Below, one piece after another: positions 47,806 to 57,452 of a stretch of DNA of 64,000 bases. The translations under genes were made by a program, and so were the position numbers. Source of the DNA: Actinoallomurus purpureus (GTDB lineage: Bacteria; Actinomycetota; Actinomycetes; Streptosporangiales; Streptosporangiaceae); assembly GCF_024055795.1 (NCBI RefSeq), contig NZ_JAMXMY010000012.1, forward strand, positions 208,135 through 272,134, read 5' to 3'. The notes below the pieces were generated by a model that worked only from the letters and a program-made list of their open reading frames with translations, did not search any database and was not told the origin of the DNA. Every line of letters begins with the position of its first letter. Position 1 is the first letter of the stretch.

Positions 47806-49454
47806 CACAGCCTCCGCCCGATCAGGCTTCGTAGATCATCCCGGTCGCCCACGTACGCGATGGCCGCGAACGCCGCGGCGGCGGCCAGAGCGGCCAGCAC
47901 GCCCACCCCGACGCTGGCGGCCAGGCCGGTCGCGCCGAACGCCGCGGCCACACCGGCTCCCGCCGCGTATGCGGCCGCCGCGCCGCCCAGCCCCGTCGCC
48001 GCCGCCCGTCCCACCCCGCGCAGGGCGGTGCCGCCCCGGGTCCGCGCCAGCGTGAACAGCAGGAGGGCGCCGGCGACCGTCATGCCGATCGAGTTGCCCA
48101 GCCCGAGCGCGGCGACGGCGTCGCGCCGCCCCGCCGCCAGGACCAGCGCAAGCTCCGCCGCGATCACCGCGACCCACCCGGTGACCTGCGCGGCCGCCGA
48201 GGCCCGTCCCTTTCCGGCGGCGTACAGGGCGCGGCCGATGTGCGCCATCAGCCCGTAGCCGATCAGTCCGGGCGCGAACGCGACGATCGCGCGGGCAAGG
48301 TCGATGGGCGGCACCTGCCCCTTGGTGCCGAGCAGGAACACCCGGGCGACGGGAAGTGCGGTCGCCGCCAGGACGGCCGCGCCCGCGAACGACAACAGGA
48401 CGATCGCCCGTGTCGTGCGCGCGGCCGTGCGGTCGAACGCCTCGTCGTCCCCGTCGCTCGCGCGGGCCGACAGGAGCGGGAAGGCACTCGTCGCCAGCGG
48501 CACGGCGAGGACGGCGTACGGCAACTGGAACAGCGCCCAGGCGTACTGGTAGACCGCCAGCGCGCCCGATCCGCCTCTGCGGTTGGCGAGCACGATCACG
48601 ATGCCCCAGGCCGCCTGCTGCGCGAGGAGGGTGGCCAGCCCCGCCAGCGCCAGCCTCCGGATGCGCACGGCCACGCCGGGCGGGAAGGTCAGGGTGGGCC
48701 GCAACCGGAGCCGCAGCCGCGCGGCGGGCCCGGCCACCGTCGCGACGAGGGCCAGCACGCCCAACGTCGTACCGACCGACAGGGTCAGCTCGGCCGTCCG
48801 GGTGACGGTCGACAGGTCGTGCTGGTTCGCGGCCTGCCGGTAGGCCGCGCCCGTGGACAGGAACATCAGGTACGCGCCGATGACGACGAGGCTCGACAGT
48901 AGCGGTGCCAGCGCCGGTCCGAGGAAGCGGCGGTGTGCCTGCAGGATGCCGTACATCACCACGGCCAGCCCGTAGAACAGGATCTGCGGGGCGAACACCA
49001 CGAGCATCCGGGTGCCCGCGTCGATCACCTGGGTCCGTGAGCAGCCCGGCACCTGGCTGCCGACCAGCATCGTGATCACGGGGCGGGCCGCCAAGGCGGC
49101 GACAAGGCTGAGCGGCACGAGGATCAGCACGGTCCACGTCATCAGCGCGGAGGCGATCCGGCGGGCCTCGGGCGCGCGGCCGGCGGCGGGCCCCGCGAGA
49201 ACGGGGACGACGAGGCTCGCCAGCGCTCCCCCGGCCACGACCTCGAACAGGATGTTCGTCACCTGGTTGCCGGTGAAGTACGCCGTGGCCAGGCAGTCGT
49301 TGCCGACGGTGTGGGACAGGACGAGGCTGCGGGAGAAGCCGACGATCCGGGCGAAGATGGTGATCACGCCGATGAGCACGGCGGCCCGGGCGAGTCCTGT
49401 CCCCCGGCCGGCGGTCGTCTCCTCGGCCTCCTCGGTCACGTCGGGTGTGGTCAC
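47805..49454 (-). CDS. MurJ/MviN-like lipid II flippase
   Basis: Membrane protein of 549 residues with about 14 membrane segments of the MOP exporter superfamily. Signatures: VITIFARIVGFSRSLVLSHT at the N-terminus and FQLPYAVLAVPLATSAFPLL in the middle. It may flip lipid-linked sugars; whether it is the essential MurJ or a paralogue is not clear, since actinobacteria often have another copy near rnpA. GTG overlaps the upstream stop (GTGA). Position between an MraY-like transferase and a glycosyltransferase supports lipid-linked glycan traffic. Confidence 0.88.
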   Translation of the reverse strand: MTTPDVTEEAEETTAGRGTGLARAAVLIGVITIFARIVGFSRSLVLSHTVGNDCLATAYFTGNQVTNILFEVVAGGALASLVVPVLAGPAAGRAPEARRIASALMTWTVLILVPLSLVAALAARPVITMLVGSQVPGCSRTQVIDAGTRMLVVFAPQILFYGLAVVMYGILQAHRRFLGPALAPLLSSLVVIGAYLMFLSTGAAYRQAANQHDLSTVTRTAELTLSVGTTLGVLALVATVAGPAARLRLRLRPTLTFPPGVAVRIRRLALAGLATLLAQQAAWGIVIVLANRRGGSGALAVYQYAWALFQLPYAVLAVPLATSAFPLLSARASDGDDEAFDRTAARTTRAIVLLSFAGAAVLAATALPVARVFLLGTKGQVPPIDLARAIVAFAPGLIGYGLMAHIGRALYAAGKGRASAAAQVTGWVAVIAAELALVLAAGRRDAVAALGLGNSIGMTVAGALLLFTLARTRGGTALRGVGRAAATGLGGAAAAYAAGAGVAAAFGATGLAASVGVGVLAALAAAAAFAAIAYVGDRDDLRSLIGRRL

Positions 49455-50347
49455 GAGGTGTCCGACGGACGCGCCTCCGGCACGACGGGACGGCGGCCCA
49501 GTTGGTCGAGCCGGTTCAGCGGCGGAGTCGCCTGGATCACCTTGGTGAAGCTGACGACCTCGCTCGCGGCGTTCAGCGCTGTCACGCCCGCGAGGACGGC
49601 CAGGCGCGACCGCCGGCTCAGACCCGTCGCGGACAGGCCGATCAGCGCGCCGAGGGAGTTCGCGCCGGCGTCGCCGAGCATCGCCCGCTCACCCAGGTCC
49701 TCCGGCAGCAGCGCGAGCGCCGCGCCCAGCGGCGCGGCGGCGACCGCCGACCCGCTGAGCAGGCCGGCGAACCGGCCGCGCGGCGCCGACGGGGACGGCG
49801 GGGCGAACACCAGGGGGGTCGCCAGCAGCCCGGCCTTGATGGCCCTGCCGGGCCGCAGGTCGAACAGGTTGAGCAGGTTGGCGGTGCCGGCGATGAGCGC
49901 ACCATTGATCAGGATGTCGAGCGCGGCGCCCCGGCGGGTGGGCGCGCCGGTGCCCGCGACCACGGCGGCCGCCAGGCCGGCGGCGCCGATGCCCAGGATC
50001 TTCACCGCGCCCGTGGTGACCTCGCCGCGGGCGAGGGCCGACAGGTGCCCCTTGAACCCGCGCGAGTCGCCTGATCCGGCGAAGTCGTCGTAGCCGCCGA
50101 GCGCCCCGGTGACGCCGCCCGCGACGATCGCGGCGGCCCTCATCCGCGTCGGCACGCCCGGAGCGACGGCGATCGCCGTGACCGCGCCGACCGCGAACGC
50201 CGGTCCCTCCAGCAGCGTCACCGGCTCACCGCGGTGGTTGGTCCGCAGCCAGAGCTTCTCCCCGCGGGGCGGGCGGCGGGTCAGCGCGGTGTACGCCGCC
50301 CGTGCCGCCGCCGCGCCCAGCACGGCCCCCGCCACTGCCTTACGCAT
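49451..50347 (-). CDS. MraY/WecA-like glycosyl-1-phosphate transferase family protein
   Basis: Membrane protein of 298 residues resembling MraY/WecA. Core motifs are present: GGYDDFAGS (the Mg-binding Asp pair), NLLNLFDLRPGRAIKAG and MLGDAGANSLGALIG. It is shorter than MraY (about 360), with perhaps 8 membrane segments, so it may be a specialised or partly degenerate family member. The probable substrate is undecaprenyl phosphate and a UDP-sugar. It lies six bases after steB and is coupled to the flippase gene. Confidence 0.8.
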   Translation of the reverse strand: MRKAVAGAVLGAAAARAAYTALTRRPPRGEKLWLRTNHRGEPVTLLEGPAFAVGAVTAIAVAPGVPTRMRAAAIVAGGVTGALGGYDDFAGSGDSRGFKGHLSALARGEVTTGAVKILGIGAAGLAAAVVAGTGAPTRRGAALDILINGALIAGTANLLNLFDLRPGRAIKAGLLATPLVFAPPSPSAPRGRFAGLLSGSAVAAAPLGAALALLPEDLGERAMLGDAGANSLGALIGLSATGLSRRSRLAVLAGVTALNAASEVVSFTKVIQATPPLNRLDQLGRRPVVPEARPSDTS

Positions 50348-50353
50348 GCCGCC

Positions 50354-51330
<977 letters not shown>

Positions 51331-51334
<4 letters not shown>

Positions 51335-52563
51335 GTGAAGAGTCCGTTTAGCCAGTAGACGAATTGGTGCCACCAGTCGGCGACGATGGGTTCGAAGGCA
51401 TCGCCGGCGGGTGAGGAGACGATCGCGGCGACCATGGCGACGAGCGTGGCGGCGATCAGCATGAGCAATGAGGAGGCCTTGATGCGGCTGCGGTAGAGCC
51501 GGCTCACGCCCTTGGCGTCGACGAGCTTGCTGCCGACCCGCAACCGCGTCAGGAACGTGCTGGACATGCCTGCCCGCCCCTTGTCGAGGAACTCCACGAG
51601 CGTCGCGTGGGTGCCGACCGCGACGATCAGGGTGGCGCCCTTGTCGTCGGCGAGCAGCATCGCGATGTCCTCGCTGGTGCCGGTGGCGGGGAAGACGACG
51701 CCCTCCCGTCCCAGATCATGGACACGGTCGAGACCGGGTGCCCGGCCGTCGCGGTAGGCGTGCACGACCAGCTCGGCCCCTGACGTGAGCGCCTCGTCCG
51801 ACACGGAGTCCATGTCGCCGACGATCATGTCCGGGCGGTAGCCGGCCTCGATCAGCGCGTCGGCCCCGCCGTCCACGCCGATCAGCACCGGGCGGTACTC
51901 CCGGATGTACGGCCGCAGGGTCGCGATGTCCTCGCGGTAGTGGTAGCCACGCACGACGATGAGGACGTGGCGGCCATCGAGATCGGTCGTTATGTCGGGC
52001 ACGCCGACGCCGTCGAGCAGGAGGTCCCGCTCCCGCTTGAGGAACTCCATCGTGTTGGCGGCGAACGCCTCGAGCTGGGCGGGCAGCTCCGCCCTGGCCT
52101 CGGTCATCGCCGCCTCGACCGATTCCTCGGTCTGCCGGATGCCCTTGGCCGCGACCTGCTCGCCCAGGTAAACGGCCTCGCCGTCGACGCGGACGACGTC
52201 GCCCTCGTGGAGCTTGGTGAACACGTCGGGCCCCACGTCGTCGATCAGCGGGATGCCCGCCTCGACGAGGATCTGCGGCCCGAGGTTCGGATAGCGCCCG
52301 GAGATGCTGCGCGCCACGTTGACCACCGCGGCGACCTGACAGGCGGCCAGCGCCTCCGCGCTGACCCGGTCGAGGTCGACGTGATCGATGATCGCGATGT
52401 CACCCGGGTCGAGACGCTTGGTCAGTTTCTTGGTCTTGCCGTCGAGGCGGGCGACGCCGGTGATGCCCGTCTCCCCCTCGCTCCGGTCGCGGCGCAGCCC
52501 GCGCCGCCGCAGCGGCGCCCGCAGGCGGGCGCCGCTCTTGATTCTTGGGGAGACGTCGTTCAT
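51331..52563 (-). CDS. steA: SteA-like putative cytokinetic-ring protein
   Basis: Protein of 410 residues. The cytoplasmic part has a thiamine-pyrophosphokinase-like fold (VLIGVDGGADALIEAGYRPD, VGDMDSVSD, GTSEDIAMLLA), and a single membrane segment is near the C-terminus (ASSLLMLIAATLVAMVAAIV). It matches SteA of corynebacteria, part of the division machinery. ATG 52563 was used; a TTG three codons earlier is weaker. First gene of the coupled envelope cluster steA-steB-MraY-like-MurJ-GT. Confidence 0.87.
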
Positions 52564-52668
52564 CGCTGCCAATCCTGCCAGAGCCCGGACAGTGCCATCG
52601 GTAACGACGACCGTTATGGCGTGTTCGTTCGCTCACCCACGGTGCCGTATCCAATGGCGGACCGCGTC

Positions 52669-54384
52669 TCAGCGCTCGGCGGCCGCGATGGCCAGGAGCT
52701 CTTCGGCGTGCGCCCGCCCCAGCTCGGAGTCCTCCAGACCCGCCAGCATGCGGGACAGCTCGCGGACCCGTCCGTCGGCGTCCAGCGCGGTCACGCCGCT
52801 GCGGGTGACGCGCCCGTCGTTGGACTTCTCCACCACCAGATGCTGGTCGGCGAACGCCGCGACCTGCGGAAGGTGGGTGACCACGATCACCTGGGCCGAC
52901 TTGGCCAGCCGGGCCAGCCTGCGGCCGACCTCCACGGCCGCCTTGCCGCCCACGCCCGCGTCGACCTCGTCGAACACGAACGTCGGCACCGGGTCGGCAC
53001 CGGCGAAGACCACCTCGATCGCCAGCATGACGCGGGAGAGCTCACCGCCGGACGCTCCCTTGTGCAGCGACAGGGCGGGGGCGCCCGGGTGGGAGGCCAG
53101 CCGCAGCTCGACCTCGTCCACGCCGTACGGGCCGAACTCCTCCTGCGGCGTCACGGCCACGACCACGCGGGCGTGCGGCATGGCCAGGGCGGCCAGCTCC
53201 GCGGTGACGGCCTCGGACAGGCGCTCGGCGGCGGCCGTGCGGCGGGCGGTCAACTCGGCGGACAGCTCGGTCAGCTGCCGGGCGAGGTCGTCGTGCTCGG
53301 CGCGCAGCTCGTCGATGCTGTCGTCGTCGGAGTCCAGCTCGGCCACGCGCACGGCAGACCGCTCCGCCCACTCGAGGACCTCGGCGATCGTCGCGCCGTA
53401 CTTGCGGGTCAGCCCCGCCAGGGCCGCCCGCCGCTCCTGCACGCTCGCCAGCAGGGCCGGATCGGCCTCGATCGACTCGGCGTAGCCGGCGAGCTCGGCG
53501 GCGACGTCCGAGACGAGGTAGACCGCCTCGGACAGCCGGTCGGCCTGTCCGGCGAGCGCCTCGTCGTGGGAGCGTACGGCCTCCAGTGCCTGGCGGGCCG
53601 TGCTGAGCAGCCCGATGGCGTCGACGACGCCCGTCGTGGCCGTCGGGTCGCCCTGCAGCGCCTCGTGCGCGGTGGTGGCCGCCGTACGGAGCGCGTCGGC
53701 GTGCGCCAGCCGCTCCTCCTCCGCCGCCAGGAGCTCGTCCTCCCCCGGCTTGGGATCGACCTTCTCGATCTCCTCCAGGCCGAACCGGAGCAGATCGGCC
53801 TCCTGCGCCCGCTCCCGGGACCGGGTGGTGAGCTCCTCCAGGAGCCCGGAGACCTCCCGGTGCCGCCGGTAGGCGGCGGTGTAGGCGCGCAGCGGCTTGG
53901 CCAGGACGTCGCCGGCGAAGCGGTCCAGGGCCGCCCGCTGGCGTCCGGGCTGCAGCAGCCGCTGCTGGTCGGACTGGCCGTGCACGGCGACGAGGTCGTC
54001 GGCCAGGTTGATCAGGACGGAGACCGGCGCCTGGCGGCCGCCGACGTGCGCCCGCGACCGGCCCTCGGCCGAGACCGACCTGGTCACGATCAGCGCGCCG
54101 TCGTCGAGCTCGCCGCCGGCCTCCTCGACCCGCGCGGCGACCCTGCCGTCCTCGGAGAGCAGGATGCGGCCCTCCACGGTCGCCCGGTCGGCGCCGGGCC
54201 GGACCCGCTGGGGGTCGGCACGGCCGCCGAACAGCAGACCAAGGCTCGTGACGACCATCGTCTTACCGGCACCGGTCTCGCCGGTGACCACGTTGAAGCC
54301 CGGAGACAGCTCGAGGGCGGCCTCCTCGATCACTCCGAGGTTCTGAATCCGTACTTCCTCGACCATGGGCCGTACCCGGCTCAC
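52669..54384 (-). CDS. recN: DNA repair protein RecN
   Basis: SMC-like ATPase of 571 residues for double-strand break repair. Walker A is GETGAGKTMVV near residue 36 and the signature is GASGGELSRVMLAIEV, with Walker B FVFDEVDAGVGG, and a long coiled coil between. GTG 54384 was chosen over ATG 54366 because GGGGAGG lies four bases upstream and because it overlaps the stop of a small upstream ORF as GTGA. An SOS box is 270 bp upstream. It precedes steA on the same strand. Confidence 0.95.
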   Translation of the reverse strand: MSRVRPMVEEVRIQNLGVIEEAALELSPGFNVVTGETGAGKTMVVTSLGLLFGGRADPQRVRPGADRATVEGRILLSEDGRVAARVEEAGGELDDGALIVTRSVSAEGRSRAHVGGRQAPVSVLINLADDLVAVHGQSDQQRLLQPGRQRAALDRFAGDVLAKPLRAYTAAYRRHREVSGLLEELTTRSRERAQEADLLRFGLEEIEKVDPKPGEDELLAAEEERLAHADALRTAATTAHEALQGDPTATTGVVDAIGLLSTARQALEAVRSHDEALAGQADRLSEAVYLVSDVAAELAGYAESIEADPALLASVQERRAALAGLTRKYGATIAEVLEWAERSAVRVAELDSDDDSIDELRAEHDDLARQLTELSAELTARRTAAAERLSEAVTAELAALAMPHARVVVAVTPQEEFGPYGVDEVELRLASHPGAPALSLHKGASGGELSRVMLAIEVVFAGADPVPTFVFDEVDAGVGGKAAVEVGRRLARLAKSAQVIVVTHLPQVAAFADQHLVVEKSNDGRVTRSGVTALDADGRVRELSRMLAGLEDSELGRAHAEELLAIAAAER

Positions 54385-54551
54385 CGGACCTCCCCGCACG
54401 GCGGCTCGGCCCTCCGCGAGCCGAGCCGTCCTGTTGAATCGCCTGCCGCACTGCTGCCCGACGGTCGCACGCGGCTTCTCGCTCGCCGCCTCGTGCTTCT
54501 GCTCGAGGGTCGCGCTCGGCTCCTCGCCTGGCGGCTCGTCACGTCGGTCAC
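54381..54551 (-). CDS. Possible small SOS leader ORF coupled to recN (56 residues)
   Basis: GTG 54551 has AGGAGG six bases upstream, an ideal ribosome site. The frame ends TGA inside the recN start (GTGA), the same coupling used by many genes here. The peptide is Arg/Ser-rich (RQARSRARPSSRSTR repeated as RRARSRVRPSGSS) with weaker third-position bias than the recN frame, so it could also be a leader peptide or a chance ORF. It has no family I know. Confidence 0.4.
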   Translation of the reverse strand: MTDVTSRQARSRARPSSRSTRRRARSRVRPSGSSAAGDSTGRLGSRRAEPPCGEVR

Positions 54552-54552
54552 G
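54463..54552. repeat. Two imperfect 45-bp tandem repeats upstream of recN
   Basis: Both start GGTCGC, with CGGCT-CTCGC and CGCCTCGT-like blocks, offset by 45 bp (54463 and 54508). The period is 15 codons, so any coding frame here would be preserved. Confidence 0.55.
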
Positions 54553-54876
54553 AAGGCCCTCCTGTCCGCGGACACCCGGCGCGCCCGAGGCTACTCGGTC
54601 ATGATGACCCCTCGGCCACGATGTACGGGACCGGGACCGGATCCCCCCAGGCGAACATGTGTTCGGCTCAGCGTAGAGGGCGCTCCGGCACGAAGGGAAC
54701 CTCCGGGCGTGTCGCCTTCCCCGACGCGACACTCCTCGCCGGTATGAAGCCCCAGGTGACGAGGGGTTTCACGCCGCGTCGCCCGGCGCCGACGGCAAGG
54801 CCCCGGACGACGGCGAACCCGTCTCCCGCCTCACCGTCGCCGACGGCTCAGGGCGCGGCAGGCGTTCCGCGCCGCG
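54552..54876. other. Region between recN leader and nadK
   Basis: About 325 bp without a gene I can support. It holds the recN SOS box (54652-54665) and a weak hairpin (GAAGCCCC pairing GGGGTTTC at 54746-54770) that could end nadK transcription. Confidence 0.5.
54652..54665. promoter_or_regulatory. LexA (SOS) box upstream of recN
   Basis: CGAACATGTGTTCG is a near-perfect palindrome with the actinobacterial SOS core GAAC-N4-GTTC. It lies about 270 bp upstream of the recN start and about 100 bp from the possible leader ORF. recN is a common LexA target. Confidence 0.8.
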
Positions 54877-55776
54877 TCACTCGTCGCGGACGCGACCGCG
54901 CCAGCCGGCGACCGGCAGGCCGAACTTGGTGACGAGCCGGTCCGTGAACGGGGTCTGGTGCAGCCGCGCCAGCCGGACCGGCCGCTCGCCGCGACGGACC
55001 TCCACCCGCGCGCCGGGAGGCAGATCGATCGGGCGGCGGCCGTCGCACCAGAGCACACCGCCGGAGGAGTTCGGGATCAGCTCGACCGCGACGACGGACC
55101 GCGGGGAGACCACCATGGGGCGGGAGAAGAGCGCGTGCGCGCTGATCGGCACGACCAGCATCGCCTCGACCTCGGGCCACACGACGGGACCGCCCGCGGA
55201 GAAGGCGTACGCCGTCGATCCGGTCGGGGTGGCGCAGACCACGCCGTCACACCCCCACCGCGACAGCGGTCGCCCGTCGATCTCGGCGACGACCTCCAGC
55301 ATCCGCTGCCGGGAGGCCTTCTCGACGGCCGCCTCGTTGAGCGCCCAGCTGGCGTTGGTGACGGCGCCGTTCTGCCGGACCAGGACGTCGATCGTCATGC
55401 GCTCCTCGACGTCGTAGCGGCGCGCGGCGACCTTGTCGACCGTGGCGGCCAGATCCTCTCGCTCGGCCTCGGCGAGGAAGCCGACGTGGCCGAGGTTCAC
55501 GCCGAGCAATGGGCTGCCGGACCGCCTGGCCAGGTCCGCGGCCCGCAGGATCGTGCCGTCGCCGCCCAGGACGATGACCATCTCGGCGCCCTCGGCGGCC
55601 GCCGCGGAGACCGGCATGACATCGGCGCCGGCGCATTCGAGCTCCTCGGCCTCACTGTCCAGCACCCGCACGCAGATGCCGGCCTCGCTCAGCCGGCTGA
55701 TCACCAGCTGCGCGCTTCGCACCGCCGCGCTCCGACCCGTGTGGGTCACGACCAGGACGGATCTCTTCTCTGTCAT
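54877..55776 (-). CDS. nadK: NAD kinase
   Basis: Makes NADP from NAD and ATP or polyphosphate; 299 residues. Catalytic GGDGT is in VIVLGGDGTILRAADLA, with LGVNLGHVGFLAEAE and CATPTGSTAYAFSAGGP. ATG 55776 overlaps the tlyA stop as ATGA, so the two are co-translated; this order with recN downstream is conserved in actinobacteria. Confidence 0.97.
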   Translation of the reverse strand: MTEKRSVLVVTHTGRSAAVRSAQLVISRLSEAGICVRVLDSEAEELECAGADVMPVSAAAAEGAEMVIVLGGDGTILRAADLARRSGSPLLGVNLGHVGFLAEAEREDLAATVDKVAARRYDVEERMTIDVLVRQNGAVTNASWALNEAAVEKASRQRMLEVVAEIDGRPLSRWGCDGVVCATPTGSTAYAFSAGGPVVWPEVEAMLVVPISAHALFSRPMVVSPRSVVAVELIPNSSGGVLWCDGRRPIDLPPGARVEVRRGERPVRLARLHQTPFTDRLVTKFGLPVAGWRGRVRDE

Positions 55777-56588
55777 GCGGGCCCTTCTGCGACGGCCTTT
55801 TCCAGCCGAGCATCGTCGAGGGGCGGGGCGCCCGCCCGTAGCCACAGAAAGTATTCGACGTTTCCGGACGGACCGGGCAGCGGGCTCGCCGTCACGCCGC
55901 GCACGCCCAGACCGAGCGTCTCGGCGTGCCGGGCGACGTCGCGCACCGCCTCGGCCCGAAGGGCGGGATCGCGTACGACACCGCCCGCGCCCACACGCTC
56001 CCTGCCCACCTCGAACTGCGGTTTGACCATCATCACGTAGTCGGCGTCGGGGGCTGCGCACCGCTGGACGGGAGCGAGCACGAGACGCAGCGAGATGAAC
56101 GACAGGTCGCCCACGACCAGGTCGGGCGGCTCCCCTCCGCCGTCCGATACGACCTGTTCCGGCTCAAGGTCGCGGATGTTGACCCGTTCCAGAACCGTCA
56201 CGCGGTCGTCCGTGCGCAGGGACCACGCGATCTGTCCGTATCCGACATCGACCGCGACCACGTGCGCCGCACCCGCACGCAGCAGCACGTCGGTGAAGCC
56301 GCCGGTGGACGCGCCGGCGTCGAGACAGCGGCGGCCCTCGACGCGCAGGTCGGTGAACGCCTTCAGCGCACCGGCCAGCTTGTGCCCCCCGCGTGAGACG
56401 TAGTCCGGCCCGGAGTCCACCGGCCGTACGACGATGGCGGCGGAGGTCTCGACCTGGGTGGCGGGCTTGGACGCGGTACGTCCGGCGACGGTGACGCGCC
56501 CCTCGGTGACCAGGTCCACGGCGTGCTCCCGCGACCGGGCCAGGCCCCGCCGGACGAGCTCGCTGTCCAACCGCCGACGGGCGCTCAC
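55773..56588 (-). CDS. tlyA: TlyA-type rRNA 2'-O-methyltransferase
   Basis: Protein of 271 residues. An N-terminal S4 RNA-binding domain (RRLDSELVRRGLARSREHA) is followed by an FtsJ-type methyltransferase with SAM motif LDAGASTGGFTDVLL. In mycobacteria TlyA methylates 16S C1409 and 23S C1920, giving capreomycin sensitivity. It is coupled to nadK. Confidence 0.96.
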   Translation of the reverse strand: MSARRRLDSELVRRGLARSREHAVDLVTEGRVTVAGRTASKPATQVETSAAIVVRPVDSGPDYVSRGGHKLAGALKAFTDLRVEGRRCLDAGASTGGFTDVLLRAGAAHVVAVDVGYGQIAWSLRTDDRVTVLERVNIRDLEPEQVVSDGGGEPPDLVVGDLSFISLRLVLAPVQRCAAPDADYVMMVKPQFEVGRERVGAGGVVRDPALRAEAVRDVARHAETLGLGVRGVTASPLPGPSGNVEYFLWLRAGAPPLDDARLEKAVAEGPA

Positions 56589-56622
56589 AGGCCGACCGCC
56601 GGCGGCGCCGCGGACGGGCAGG

Positions 56623-56790
56623 TCATGACGCCCCCTCGTCGAGGCCCGTCAGGGCCTCCTGAAGTCGCCGGTGGACGTCCGCGAAGACCGCCGGGTGCTC
56701 GGTCAGGGGCGCCTGCTCGAGTTCGGTGAGACGGGCCAGCGCGGCATCCACCCGCTCGTCTCCCGTGGTGTCCCCCTCGGTGCCGTTCAC
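56623..56790 (-). CDS. Small conserved hypothetical protein upstream of tlyA
   Basis: Acidic protein of 55 residues: about two helices (RVDAALARLTELEQAPLTEH, VFADVHRRLQEALTGLDE). GTG 56790 has AAGGGAAGGG upstream with a good spacer. It precedes tlyA by 34 bases on the same strand, where a similar small helical ORF is common in actinobacteria. The function is unknown. Confidence 0.7.
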   Translation of the reverse strand: MNGTEGDTTGDERVDAALARLTELEQAPLTEHPAVFADVHRRLQEALTGLDEGAS

Positions 56791-56894
56791 CTGTACCCTT
56801 CCCTTCGCCGCCGGTCGCGTCCGGCTCAAGAAGAACGCTACCGTCCGTTGACGACAGCGGTGTCGAGGACCACCACGGGGGAACGGACCTGACG

Positions 56895-57236
56895 ATGGCC
56901 ACCGTCCAGGAAGCGCGCTCGGCGCTCGAGCGCATCGCCGCCCGGATCACCGAGGTGGACGCCGACGAACTCGCCAAGCACGTCGTCGAGCGGACGATCA
57001 GCTGCCGCGTGCCCGATCTCGGCATGGTGTTCCTCACCCGCATCCACGAAGGCGGCCTCGACGACTTCCAGGCCGTCGACGACGCCGACGCGGCTCAGGT
57101 TCGACTCACGGTGAACAGCGACGACCTGGTGGCGCTGGCCGCCGACGAGCTCCACGTCGCCAAGGCGTGGGCGACGGGCCGGCTCAAGATCGAGGCGAGC
57201 CTGGGCGACCTGTTGCGGCTCCGGAAGATCCTCTGA
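56895..57236 (+). CDS. SCP2 sterol-binding domain protein
   Basis: Small protein of 113 residues with the SCP2 lipid-transfer fold (IARITEVDADELAKHVVERT, VRLTVNSDDLVALAADE, AWATGRLKIEASLGDLLRL). SCP2 domains hold lipids or acyl-CoA; the ligand here is not known. It starts ATG and is divergent from the small gene and tlyA. Confidence 0.85.
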   Translation: MATVQEARSALERIAARITEVDADELAKHVVERTISCRVPDLGMVFLTRIHEGGLDDFQAVDDADAAQVRLTVNSDDLVALAADELHVAKAWATGRLKIEASLGDLLRLRKIL

Positions 57237-57307
57237 GCCACCGCCGGCGCCATGCGGGTCGCGTCATTTGCGGACGGCCCCGGCGATCTTCCGCGGGTCC
57301 GCCCGAC

Positions 57308-57452
57308 CCCGTGACCCACGGCCCGCTCGAGGGCCCCCATCGCATCACCGCAGACGATCCAGCGCCTCCTCCACAGGCCCGCCCGGCTCCCGTGACCTCG
57401 GCCCGTGCGAGGGTCACGCCGCGTCACGGCAGGCGGTCCAAGGCCTCCTCCG
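57308..57452. repeat. Degenerate tandem duplication of the HAD gene's 3' end
   Basis: The segment about 57308-57374 resembles about 57389-57452: both begin CCCGTGACC, contain CGGCCCG and CGAGGG, and end near CCTCCTCC. On the minus strand the first copy still reads VEEALDRLR then stop, against KAEEALDRLP then stop of the HAD gene, so it is a decayed copy of its last codons and downstream flank. Confidence 0.55.
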
